NCBI GenBank assembly: GCA_029879645.1
Contig: JAOUPX010000002.1
Coordinates: forward strand, 1 to 62,271
Source of the DNA: Nitrospinota bacterium
GTDB lineage: Bacteria; Nitrospinota; Nitrospinia; Nitrospinales; Nitrospinaceae
DNA: 62,271 bases
Direction: 5' to 3'
The notes below the pieces were generated by a model. That model searched no databases. It was not told where the DNA came from and saw only the letters and a program-made list of their open reading frames with translations. Shown in pieces: positions 8,040-16,464 of the stretch (positions are counted from its first letter, which is position 1; every line of letters starts with the position of its first letter). The position numbers and the translations under genes were made by a program.

Positions 8040-9584
8040 ATGATCTTCAATGCGATCCAAAGAGTTTTGTTTCTCGTTTTTCTCGGGGCGGTGCAATGTT
8101 TTATGCCGAATCCGGGGTTTGCTGAGGACGTGGAACCAGAAACCGATCCGGCTATTGCGCGATTTCAGAGCGCGGTGGATTCGATTCTGACGCAGTCCTG
8201 CCAGAATGGCCTGCGTGCCGGCGCCAAGTTTTATTCGCTGGATCGCCAGCAGGTGATTTATTCCCGCAACAGCGATCGTCTGTTCACCCCCGCCTCGAAC
8301 ATGAAGATGTTCACTTCGGCGATGGCCCTCAAGAAGGTTGGGCCGGATTACCGTTTTCACACCCGCCTGTACACCAACGGAACCATTAAAGGTTCCGTCC
8401 TCAAGGGCGATCTTTACATCAAAGGTTTCGGCGACCCAAGTCTGGTGACGGAGCAGATGTGGATTCTGGTGAATGAGTTGAAAAATATACCGCTCACCCA
8501 AATCGAGGGAAGCATCATTGCCGACAACAGTTATTTCGATGGCCAGGGGAAACCGATAACCTGGAAGTCTTATCAAGGGTCTGAAGCCTATCTGGCTCCG
8601 ACCGGAGCGTTATCGTTTAATTTTAATACGGTGACGGTTCATGTCGAGCCGGGGGATCTGCCGGGAGAAAAACCGACGGTCGTGGTGGATCCGGATCTGG
8701 ATTATTTCCGTATACGCAATAAAGCGGTGACTACCGAGAATCAACGGAGCCGGCGTAAGTTGATCGTGACCCGCCTGGAGCGCAAAAACCACGATGAGAT
8801 TGTGGTGAAGGGTCGGCTTCCAAAAAATGTGGCCCGCAAGAAGTTTTATCTGAATATTACCGACCCGCAGATGTACACCGCATCCGCCTTCAAACGGTTT
8901 CTCAATCAGGCCGGGGTGCGGGTAACGGGAGAGGTGAAGCGGGGACTGGTGCCCACCGGCGCCACGCTGGTGCTGGATCATGAATCGCCGCCGCTGGGGA
9001 GGATTCTGCGGGGCCTCAATAAGTTCAGCAATAACTTTATTGCCGAACAGATTCTGAAAACCCTCGGGGCACAGTTCATCAGTGAACCGGGAACCACGGA
9101 GAACGGTGTTCAATTACTCCAGGAATACATGCAGGAACTGGGTTATTCCCCGGAACAATTCAACATGGTCGATGGCTCCGGGTTGTCCAAGGCCAATCGG
9201 GTCACACCCGATCAGGTGATCGCTCTGCTGGAGGATGCACACTCAGACCTGAGTATATTTCCCGAGTTTATTTCCGCCCTGGGGGTGATGGGCCTTGACG
9301 GCAGCGTGATAGATCGGATGGATCACAACAAGGATGCGCAGAAAATTCGTGTTAAAACCGGAACACTCAACCACGTCAGCGCGTTGTCCGGGTACTTTCA
9401 ATCGCAGGATGGCGAACGGTTTGCATTTTCAATTTTGTTGAACGATGTGAGATGTTCCAACGGCAAGGCGACAAAACTGGAGGATGATATTATGGAGATC
9501 GCCCTGAAGTTTCAGCGAGAGGAAAAAGCTGTAGAAGAGGAGCCTCAGATTCAGTTCGGCGGCGGAATTCTGAAGCAGGACTAG
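8040..9584 (+). CDS. dacB: D-Ala-D-Ala carboxypeptidase/endopeptidase, PBP4 type
   Basis: 514 residues from ATG 8040; the track's TTG 7998 only adds 14 residues before an obvious signal peptide ending PGFAEDV. All three penicillin-binding motifs are present: SxxK at S86-N-M-K89, SNN at 330-332 and KTG at 439-441. Spacing and the long insert between motifs 1 and 2 fit class C PBP4/DacB. It trims peptidoglycan side chains and cross-links in the periplasm. Its stop overlaps the convergent gene's stop through a shared CTAG. Confidence 0.92.
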   Translation: MIFNAIQRVLFLVFLGAVQCFMPNPGFAEDVEPETDPAIARFQSAVDSILTQSCQNGLRAGAKFYSLDRQQVIYSRNSDRLFTPASNMKMFTSAMALKKVGPDYRFHTRLYTNGTIKGSVLKGDLYIKGFGDPSLVTEQMWILVNELKNIPLTQIEGSIIADNSYFDGQGKPITWKSYQGSEAYLAPTGALSFNFNTVTVHVEPGDLPGEKPTVVVDPDLDYFRIRNKAVTTENQRSRRKLIVTRLERKNHDEIVVKGRLPKNVARKKFYLNITDPQMYTASAFKRFLNQAGVRVTGEVKRGLVPTGATLVLDHESPPLGRILRGLNKFSNNFIAEQILKTLGAQFISEPGTTENGVQLLQEYMQELGYSPEQFNMVDGSGLSKANRVTPDQVIALLEDAHSDLSIFPEFISALGVMGLDGSVIDRMDHNKDAQKIRVKTGTLNHVSALSGYFQSQDGERFAFSILLNDVRCSNGKATKLEDDIMEIALKFQREEKAVEEEPQIQFGGGILKQD

Positions 9585-10411
9585 TCTCTGAAAATTTTCT
9601 TGTTTTCTTTCCGGTCTTCCTCGAGAATTTTATTCCAGTCGCGTTTGATGCGCGGAGCATCCTGAAAATCCTGATAAATTCCACGTGCCAGCTCCAGCCG
9701 GTCCACCCCTTCCGGCGCCACTTGAATATCCAATTGCGCCAGCGCCATATCAAAGTCCCGGTTCAGCAGGGATTCCGGATCCATATCGTATTCCTTCAGC
9801 GCCTGCTTGATCATTCCCGGTTCAGAACGAAAGCGGTTTGCCACTTCATTGATGTTTGAGGTGCGGTATCCCTTGTCCTTGGTGATTCCCAGATGATAGG
9901 CGCAGAACAATTCGAATGCGTCGATGTTGCCGACCTGCTTGCCGCTTTCATGTGAAACGGCCTCACGGTTGGAGACGTGCGACGGTTTTTCAGAAGGGCT
10001 GCTGTTAGAACGGGAGTGCGGTTTGTTTCGCGACGGGCCCCGGTCAAACTTGTTCTGCCTGTTTTTATTGTTCGAGGGTTTATTTTTGTCCCGAATCCGC
10101 GAGCCAGGGCCGCTGCTGTTCTTGCTGTCGTTTCTCTTCGCTTTAGGATCCCATTCGGTTCTTTTGAGAGTCGGCATATGGGAGCTTAAAGTGGTGGTGT
10201 CGGAAGCCCAGGCCTGGGAAATTTCGTTTCGGCTTTTCCCGCGCGAAGGAGCATTACGCTGGCCGGTGCTTGATTTCTGTTGTCCACTGCGGTGGTCATT
10301 AGAGGCCGTATGCCGCTGGCCGTTTGCGCCTCGCGGATTGTTTTTGCCACCGGGGCGGCGGTTTTTCTGGCCACGACGTTGCGAAGAATTGGACTGATCT
10401 GAGTTTCTCAA
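9581..10411 (-). CDS. Basic disordered protein with small C-terminal domain, unknown
   Basis: 276 residues. The first ~155 are low-complexity, rich in Asn, Ser, Arg, Lys and Gly (NKPSNNKNRQNKFDRG), and surely disordered. The last ~115 look folded: VGNIDAFELFCAYHLGITKD, then a helix-rich region NEVANRFRSEPGMIKQALKEYDM that resembles a small helix-turn-helix. The basic tail suggests nucleic-acid or ribosome association, which is inference only. Its last four bases overlap the convergent dacB stop. No family recognised. Confidence 0.7.
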   Translation of the reverse strand: MRNSDQSNSSQRRGQKNRRPGGKNNPRGANGQRHTASNDHRSGQQKSSTGQRNAPSRGKSRNEISQAWASDTTTLSSHMPTLKRTEWDPKAKRNDSKNSSGPGSRIRDKNKPSNNKNRQNKFDRGPSRNKPHSRSNSSPSEKPSHVSNREAVSHESGKQVGNIDAFELFCAYHLGITKDKGYRTSNINEVANRFRSEPGMIKQALKEYDMDPESLLNRDFDMALAQLDIQVAPEGVDRLELARGIYQDFQDAPRIKRDWNKILEEDRKENKKIFRD

Positions 10412-10454
10412 AGTAGATACCTCTGATAATTATTAAAATAAACGAACCACATCG

Positions 10455-12263
10455 TTAAGAAGTCAAAGCTTCTAATTCCCCGACCAGTTCGCCGAATTTC
10501 CCCAGGGCGGTTTCAATCGGCTTGGGGGATCTCATGTCGACTCCTGCGTCATTCAATAAATCCAGGGGGAATTGCGACCCTCCCGACTTCAAAAAATTGA
10601 GGTAAGCATTCAACTCTGATTCGCCGCCGCTAAGAACCCTGTTCGCCAGGGCATAGGCGGCAGAAATGCCCGTGGCGTATTTGTAAACATAGAACCCAAA
10701 ATAAAAATGCGGGATGCGGAAACACTCAAGTGAGAGGCAGGGGTCCAGGATAACGTTTTTGCCGAAATAAGTTTCCAGCAGTTTTTTGTAGATATCCTGA
10801 AACGTTTCCACCGTCATCGGTTGACCCGATTCGGCGGCCTGGTAAATTTGGTTTTCAAATTCGGCGAACATGGTTTGCCGGTACAGCGTGCCGCGTAAAT
10901 TGTCAATCTCACGACAGATCAGGTAAATACGCATGTCGCGGCTGATGTCCTGGCTCAGGAAATAGCGCGTCAGCAAAGCCTCGTTGAATGTGGAGGCGAC
11001 CTCGGCGACGAATATAGTGTAGTCGGCGTAAATGTAGGGCTGGTTCCTGTTCGAGTAATACGAATGCATGGAATGTCCCGCTTCGTGCGCGAGTGTGTAA
11101 ACGCTGTTGATGTTGTCGTCCAGATAGTTCATCAGGATGAACGGGTTGGAATCGTAACAGCCGGAGGAGTAGGCGCCGCTCCGCTTGCCTTTGTTTTCAT
11201 AACGATCCACCCAGCGTGCGTCCAGCAACCCCTCTCTCATGTTCCCGACATAATCGTTGCCCAGCGGCTGGAGGGAATTGCATATTTTATCCACCGCCTC
11301 GTCGTAAGGCATGTTCCATTCAAGATTCTTCACCAGGGGGACGCTGGTGTCATATACATGCAATTTATCCAGTTCCAGCATTCGCTGGCGGATTTCGAAA
11401 TACTTGTAAAGCGGGTCGAGATGGTTGTGAACTGTTTTAACCAGATTGTCATACACTTCCGGCGGAATGTTTTCCGAAAACAGATTCATTTCCCGGACGG
11501 AAGAATAATTTCTCGCCTGTGCATAAAAAATATCTTTTTTGATGCTGGCCGACAACAGGGTGGCATACGTGAACTTATGACTTTCGTAGGCCTTGTAAAA
11601 CGTTTCAAACGTTTCCCTCCGGACCCGCCGGTCCTGTTTCTGCAAAAGACTTTGAAGGTTGCCCTGGGTGATGGTGATTTCCGTTCCCTTTTCGTCCTTC
11701 ACGGTGCCCAGCTTCAGATCGGCATTGTCCAGCATGCCGAATGCATTTTGGGGAGTCCGCGCTATTTCTGCCGAAGCCGCCAGCAAAGCCTCTTCGTTTT
11801 TCGACAGCGTGTGTTTGCGGTAGCGCAACTGCCTTTCCAGATACAGCCGGTACAATTCCAGATCCGGATCGCCGAGAAACTTCTGCATCGTGTCTTCTGG
11901 AATGGCCATGACCTCGGCATTGATAAAACTTCTCGCCTGTTGGTACTGGGTCAGCAGACGTGTGATCTTTTCGTAGTTGCCCTGATGCAGATTGTTGGTT
12001 TTATCTTCATCGTTGCGCAGATGGGCAAAGGTATACACCTTCTCGAGGATACGCGAAAAATCCATATCGAACTCGAGGCAGGCCCTGAGGTTTCCGGCGG
12101 AGTCGCCCAGCGTACCCTGGAACGAGGCATACTTATGCATTCGCGATTCCAGCAATTGGAAATCGGCCTGCCAGGTTTCTTCTGATGCGTACAGGCCGCT
12201 CAGATTCCACGTGTCATTCGCCGGGACGGCTTCTCGGGTTGTCAGTTCTATGGTTGCTTCCAT
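10455..12263 (-). CDS. pepF: Oligoendopeptidase F, M3 family
   Basis: 602 residues, the usual PepF length. The zinc site HEAGH is at 393-397, within LAHEAGHSMHSYYS, followed about 25 residues later by the third ligand region FVAEVASTFNEALL. The N-terminal helical lobe begins NDTWNLSGLYASEETWQADF, typical of the family. PepF is cytoplasmic and degrades short peptides. It lies 66 bases downstream of valS on the same strand. Confidence 0.93.
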   Translation of the reverse strand: MEATIELTTREAVPANDTWNLSGLYASEETWQADFQLLESRMHKYASFQGTLGDSAGNLRACLEFDMDFSRILEKVYTFAHLRNDEDKTNNLHQGNYEKITRLLTQYQQARSFINAEVMAIPEDTMQKFLGDPDLELYRLYLERQLRYRKHTLSKNEEALLAASAEIARTPQNAFGMLDNADLKLGTVKDEKGTEITITQGNLQSLLQKQDRRVRRETFETFYKAYESHKFTYATLLSASIKKDIFYAQARNYSSVREMNLFSENIPPEVYDNLVKTVHNHLDPLYKYFEIRQRMLELDKLHVYDTSVPLVKNLEWNMPYDEAVDKICNSLQPLGNDYVGNMREGLLDARWVDRYENKGKRSGAYSSGCYDSNPFILMNYLDDNINSVYTLAHEAGHSMHSYYSNRNQPYIYADYTIFVAEVASTFNEALLTRYFLSQDISRDMRIYLICREIDNLRGTLYRQTMFAEFENQIYQAAESGQPMTVETFQDIYKKLLETYFGKNVILDPCLSLECFRIPHFYFGFYVYKYATGISAAYALANRVLSGGESELNAYLNFLKSGGSQFPLDLLNDAGVDMRSPKPIETALGKFGELVGELEALTS

Positions 12264-12329
12264 GTGTTTAAATAATATTCCCAGTGATTGGGGGAAAGTG
12301 CTTAACCAACTTCAGCAAGACAAGAGGGG

Positions 12330-14984
12330 TCAGGCCAGGGCCTGCTCGATGGTGTTCAAATGAACTTGAAGTTTGGTTTGCTTTTCCGACAGGTCCAGAT
12401 GTTTCTGCCTGTCCTTTTCGATAACGTCCGGAGGCGCCTTGTCAACGAAATTGGGGTTGGAAAGCTTCTTACTTAAAAATATGATCTCTTTTTCAATTTT
12501 TTTCAACTCTTTTTCGATACGCTTTTTTTCTTCGCCGAAATCCATCAAACCTTCCAGGGGAACGATCACTTCTGCGCCACTTAAAATCGATGAGGCGGAT
12601 ACTTTGGGTTTGATTACCGCAGGTCCGACCTCCAGACCCTCCAGCCGCGCCAGTTCCTTGATGTAGTGCGCTGAATTTTTGGCGATTAGCTCTTTTTTGG
12701 AGTCCTCGGTTTTAACCCTCAGCGGTATTTTCAGGCTGGGTTTCAGGTTCATTTCTCCGCGTATGTTGCGGGCGGCATTGATGATTTCCATCACCCACTG
12801 TAAATGTGTTTCTGCTTCAGAATCTTCCTTCCCGGGATCATATTCAGGAAAGGGAGCGGTCATGATGCTGATCCCCTCCTTCGGAAGTTTCTGCCAGATT
12901 TCTTCAGTGATGAACGGCATGAAGGGATGCAGTAATTTCAATGTCGCTTCAAGTACATGAACCAGAACATTCTGGGTGGCATGTTTTTCCTGGGCGTTGT
13001 CCGAATTAAGGCGCGATTTGGACAACTCGATGTACCAGTCGCAAAACTCATTCCAGATAAATTTATAGAGAGTCGTCGCGGCGTCGTTGAACCGGAACGC
13101 CTCCAGGGCCTGATGAACGTCGCTCGCCGTACGGTTGAGACGGCTGAGAATCCAGCGGTCGGCAAGGCTTCGATGCTCGCTCGCTTCCAGTTCGCAGGTG
13201 CCCTTATAGTCCTCAAGATTCATGAAAGAGAAGCGCGATGCGTTCCACAGCTTGTTGCAGAAGTTGCGGTAGCCGTCGATGCGGTCTTCGTCCAGTTTGA
13301 TATCGCGTCCCTGCGCCGCGAACGCCGCCAGGGTAAACCGGAGCGCATCGGTTCCGTACTTATCCATCATGACCAGTGGGTCGATGACGTTGCCTTTGGT
13401 TTTGCTCATCTTCTGGCCTTCGGCATCGCGGATCAGCGCGTGAATGTAAACGTGATGGAACGGAATATCGTCCATGAACTTGAGGCCCATCATGATCATA
13501 CGCGCCACCCAGAAAAACAGGATGTCGAAACCGGTACACAATACCGACGTGGGATAGAATTTTTTCAGCGACTCGGTTTGATCGGGCCAGCCGAGAGTGG
13601 AAAACGGCCACAGAGCGGAACTGAACCAGGTGTCCAGAACATCGGTTTCCTGCACAAGATCGGTGCCGCCGCAATGCTGGCAGGCCGAGGGAGTTTCCCG
13701 CGCGACGGTGAATTCATTGCACTTGCCGCAGGTCCAGGCCGGTATCTGATGGCCCCACCAGATTTGCCGGGAGATGCACCAGTCGCGGATGTTTTCCATC
13801 CATTCGAAGTAGGTGTTCTCCCAGAACTTGGGAACGATTTTAATCTGTTCACTCCGCACCGCTTCGATGGCCGGTTTTGCCAGCGGTTTTGTTTTCACGA
13901 ACCATTGCTTGGAGAGATAGGGCTCGACCACGGTTTTGCACCGGTAACAATGCCCGACTTTATGAACGTGGTCCTCGATATGGACCAACAGATCCTGCGC
14001 TTTAAGATCTTCAATGATGGCTTTGCGCGCTTCGAACCGGTCCTGGCCTTTGTAAGGGCCGGCCTTATCGTTCATGCGGGCATCAATGTCCATGACGTTA
14101 ATGGACTCCAGGTTATGACGGCGCCCGATTTCGAAGTCGTTGGGATCGTGCGCCGGGGTCACCTTCAAGGCCCCGGTGCCGAATTCGGTATCGACATAAC
14201 TGTCTTCGATCACCGGCAGTTCCCGTTTCAGCAGAGGCAGTATGACTTTTTTCCCGCCTTGACCTTTGTGACGTGGATCCTCGGGATTGATGGCGACCGC
14301 CGTATCGCCCAGCAGGGTTTCAGGACGCGTGGTGGCGACGATCAGTGCGCCGCTTCCGTCTTTCAATGGGTATTTAATATGGTAGAGGTGTCCCGGTTTT
14401 TCCTGATGTTCGACTTCGAGATCCGACAATGCGGTGTGACAGCGCGGGCACCAGTTGATGATGTAGTCGCCCTTATAAATCAGCCCTTCGTCATATAGCG
14501 ATACAAACACCTCGCGCACCGCCCGCGATAACCCTTCGTCCATCGTGAACCGGTCGCGCTCCCAATCCAGCGAACAACCCAACTGCACCAATTGATGATT
14601 GATATTGCCGCCGGATTCCTTTTTCCATTTCCAGACACGCTCGATAAACTGCTCGCGGCCGATGTCCTGACGGTTCAGCCCTTCGGTTTTTAACTGGCGC
14701 TCGACCACATTCTGGGTGGCGATACCGGCGTGGTCCGTTCCCGGCTGCCACAGGGTGTTGATGCCGCGCATCCTCTGCCAGCGGGCCATGATGTCCTGCA
14801 GGGTATTGTTGAAAGCGTGGCCCATGTGCAGGGAACCGGTAATATTGGGTGGCGGGATGGCCATTGAGTACGTTTCGCCGTCACGCGTTTCATCGGCATG
14901 GGCCAAACGGTGCTGGTCCCAATATTCAATCCACCGTTTTTCAACCTCGTGAGGCTGGTATTGTTTGTCTAATTGAATGTCCAT
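12330..14984 (-). CDS. valS: Valyl-tRNA synthetase
   Basis: 884 residues, class I synthetase. The HIGH-type motif is HMGH at 53-56 in PPNITGSLHMGHAFNN; the KMSKS loop reads KMSKT at 525-529 (KMSKTKGNVIDP). The CP1 editing domain contains VATTRPETLLGDTAVAINP. The C-terminus is a coiled coil (EEKKRIEKELKKIEKEIIFL) typical of ValRS. It charges tRNA-Val. KMSKT instead of KMSKS is a mild variation. Large antisense ORFs on the plus strand are shadows of its codon use. Confidence 0.96.
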   Translation of the reverse strand: MDIQLDKQYQPHEVEKRWIEYWDQHRLAHADETRDGETYSMAIPPPNITGSLHMGHAFNNTLQDIMARWQRMRGINTLWQPGTDHAGIATQNVVERQLKTEGLNRQDIGREQFIERVWKWKKESGGNINHQLVQLGCSLDWERDRFTMDEGLSRAVREVFVSLYDEGLIYKGDYIINWCPRCHTALSDLEVEHQEKPGHLYHIKYPLKDGSGALIVATTRPETLLGDTAVAINPEDPRHKGQGGKKVILPLLKRELPVIEDSYVDTEFGTGALKVTPAHDPNDFEIGRRHNLESINVMDIDARMNDKAGPYKGQDRFEARKAIIEDLKAQDLLVHIEDHVHKVGHCYRCKTVVEPYLSKQWFVKTKPLAKPAIEAVRSEQIKIVPKFWENTYFEWMENIRDWCISRQIWWGHQIPAWTCGKCNEFTVARETPSACQHCGGTDLVQETDVLDTWFSSALWPFSTLGWPDQTESLKKFYPTSVLCTGFDILFFWVARMIMMGLKFMDDIPFHHVYIHALIRDAEGQKMSKTKGNVIDPLVMMDKYGTDALRFTLAAFAAQGRDIKLDEDRIDGYRNFCNKLWNASRFSFMNLEDYKGTCELEASEHRSLADRWILSRLNRTASDVHQALEAFRFNDAATTLYKFIWNEFCDWYIELSKSRLNSDNAQEKHATQNVLVHVLEATLKLLHPFMPFITEEIWQKLPKEGISIMTAPFPEYDPGKEDSEAETHLQWVMEIINAARNIRGEMNLKPSLKIPLRVKTEDSKKELIAKNSAHYIKELARLEGLEVGPAVIKPKVSASSILSGAEVIVPLEGLMDFGEEKKRIEKELKKIEKEIIFLSKKLSNPNFVDKAPPDVIEKDRQKHLDLSEKQTKLQVHLNTIEQALA

Positions 14985-15112
14985 TATTTTATATCTGTAA
15001 CACGGGTATACAATTCACCTTTATTTATTGGGTATTAAGCCGGAGTCGGGTTGGGATCTGGGCCGGGAAAGGAGGGATGGTACCACAAAATACGGCCAGC
15101 ATGAATCCTGTT

Positions 15113-16291
15113 TCAGACTTCTCTCGATTTTTTGATGTTCTCGATCTCTTCCTGAATGACCTGCCGGATAATTTTGGGCGCCACTTCTCCCAGCACGTCT
15201 CGAACGGTTTGTTCAAAAGAAGCCGGAGTGGCCTGGCGTTTATCCTTGGGAAGCTGGCTTGAGACCTGATCGATATGCTCTGCAATGATGCGGTCGATCA
15301 GGACAGGCCGGGCAGAGTCGCCAGGGCTTGGCGGCGCTTGTTCTTCCTCCGGCTCAACGATTGGGGTGATTTCGGGTTCCTCTTCGACCGCATGCCGGGC
15401 CATGAAGGAGAGGGTTTCTTCGATCAGGTTCGGTTTGGCCCCAGGTTCCCGTGGCTGAGCCTCGCCGCTTGAATCATCCAGATCCTCCTTCGGATCGGCC
15501 AGAACAGTTTGAAAGGCGGCGTCCAGGTCGTCATCGTTGGCGCTGGCCGCACGAATTTCAGGCTGGAACTCCTCTTCCGGGATATCGGCCAGACCCGGAA
15601 CACCGGTTTCGCTTTCCTCATGTGCGCTCTCGGATTCTCGTTCCCCGTTATCGTCGGTTTCCGCAGTAATCGTTTCCGATTCCTCTTCAAGAACCGGTTC
15701 CGTTTCTTCGGCTGGAGCTTCGTCCTCTTCCAGGATTTCTCCTTCCTGGAGCGTTTGTTCGTTGGAGTCGGTTTCGGATTCCGTTTCCCGATTGACGATA
15801 TCCTCGAACTCGTTCTGGATCACATCGTTATCCGCCCACTCTGGTGCCGGTTTTGCTTCCTCCGTCTCAGCCTCCGGCGAAGGTTCGGCTTCTTCTGTTT
15901 CTGCAGGTTCTTCTGCCGACTCAACGGCCTCCAACTGTAATTTGACTTTTTTCAGGATTTCTTCCGATTTGAACGGTTTGGAAATGGTGTCATCCGCCCG
16001 GGATTTTTTCAGTTCCTCCTCGTCGACATCTTCGAAATCACTGGTCAGCAGGACCACTCGCACAGAGGAAAACCGTTCCATCTCCTTGATCTGGCGGCTG
16101 AGCTGGTAGCCGTCGATTCCCGGCAGATGGATGTCCGCCAGGACGATATCCGGCTTGAACCCGACCATGTACTCCAGGACGTGTTCTCCTTTGCTGATAC
16201 CCTCCACGATCATGCCCTCGTTTTCAAAGGCCATGGCAACAATTTTGTGGATGGTGGGGCTTTCGTCCGCGACCAGTATTTTTGCATTCAT
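15113..16291 (-). CDS. Response regulator with acidic linker and PopZ-like tail
   Basis: 392 residues in three parts. Residues 1-120 form a receiver domain: acidic pocket D9-E10, phospho-acceptor D53 in LADIHLPG, switch Thr in VVLLTSDF and Lys in DTISKPFKSEE. Residues ~125-325 are an extremely acidic Glu/Ala/Pro-rich disordered linker. The last ~65 residues are helical and end VRDVLGEVAPKIIRQVIQEEIENIKK, which by eye resembles the C-terminal DUF2497/PopZ helix. There is no DNA-binding domain. An AGGAAG precedes the ATG. A role in polar organisation or signalling is possible but inferred. Confidence 0.78.
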   Translation of the reverse strand: MNAKILVADESPTIHKIVAMAFENEGMIVEGISKGEHVLEYMVGFKPDIVLADIHLPGIDGYQLSRQIKEMERFSSVRVVLLTSDFEDVDEEELKKSRADDTISKPFKSEEILKKVKLQLEAVESAEEPAETEEAEPSPEAETEEAKPAPEWADNDVIQNEFEDIVNRETESETDSNEQTLQEGEILEEDEAPAEETEPVLEEESETITAETDDNGERESESAHEESETGVPGLADIPEEEFQPEIRAASANDDDLDAAFQTVLADPKEDLDDSSGEAQPREPGAKPNLIEETLSFMARHAVEEEPEITPIVEPEEEQAPPSPGDSARPVLIDRIIAEHIDQVSSQLPKDKRQATPASFEQTVRDVLGEVAPKIIRQVIQEEIENIKKSREV

Positions 16292-16464
16292 GGAAAGGCT
16301 TCCTGTGGGAATGGCTGGATTCAGTCCTCAATAAACCGGGCAGGATATCCGATAACTAATTAAAAAGTATAACACAAGCTGTATTCGGCGGGCAATGCGT
16401 GGGGACTTCCAAATAAAAGTAATGGATTTTGCCTTGCCGGGATTACGGTGATACCATAAATAAA

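Noticed and set aside
13395-13415. KMSKT instead of KMSKS in ValRS as a sign of inactivation
   Set aside because: Ser-to-Thr at this place is conservative and all other ValRS signatures are intact.
12957-14498. 513-codon plus-strand ORF inside valS
   Set aside because: Antisense shadow of valyl-tRNA synthetase; no start signal or domain.
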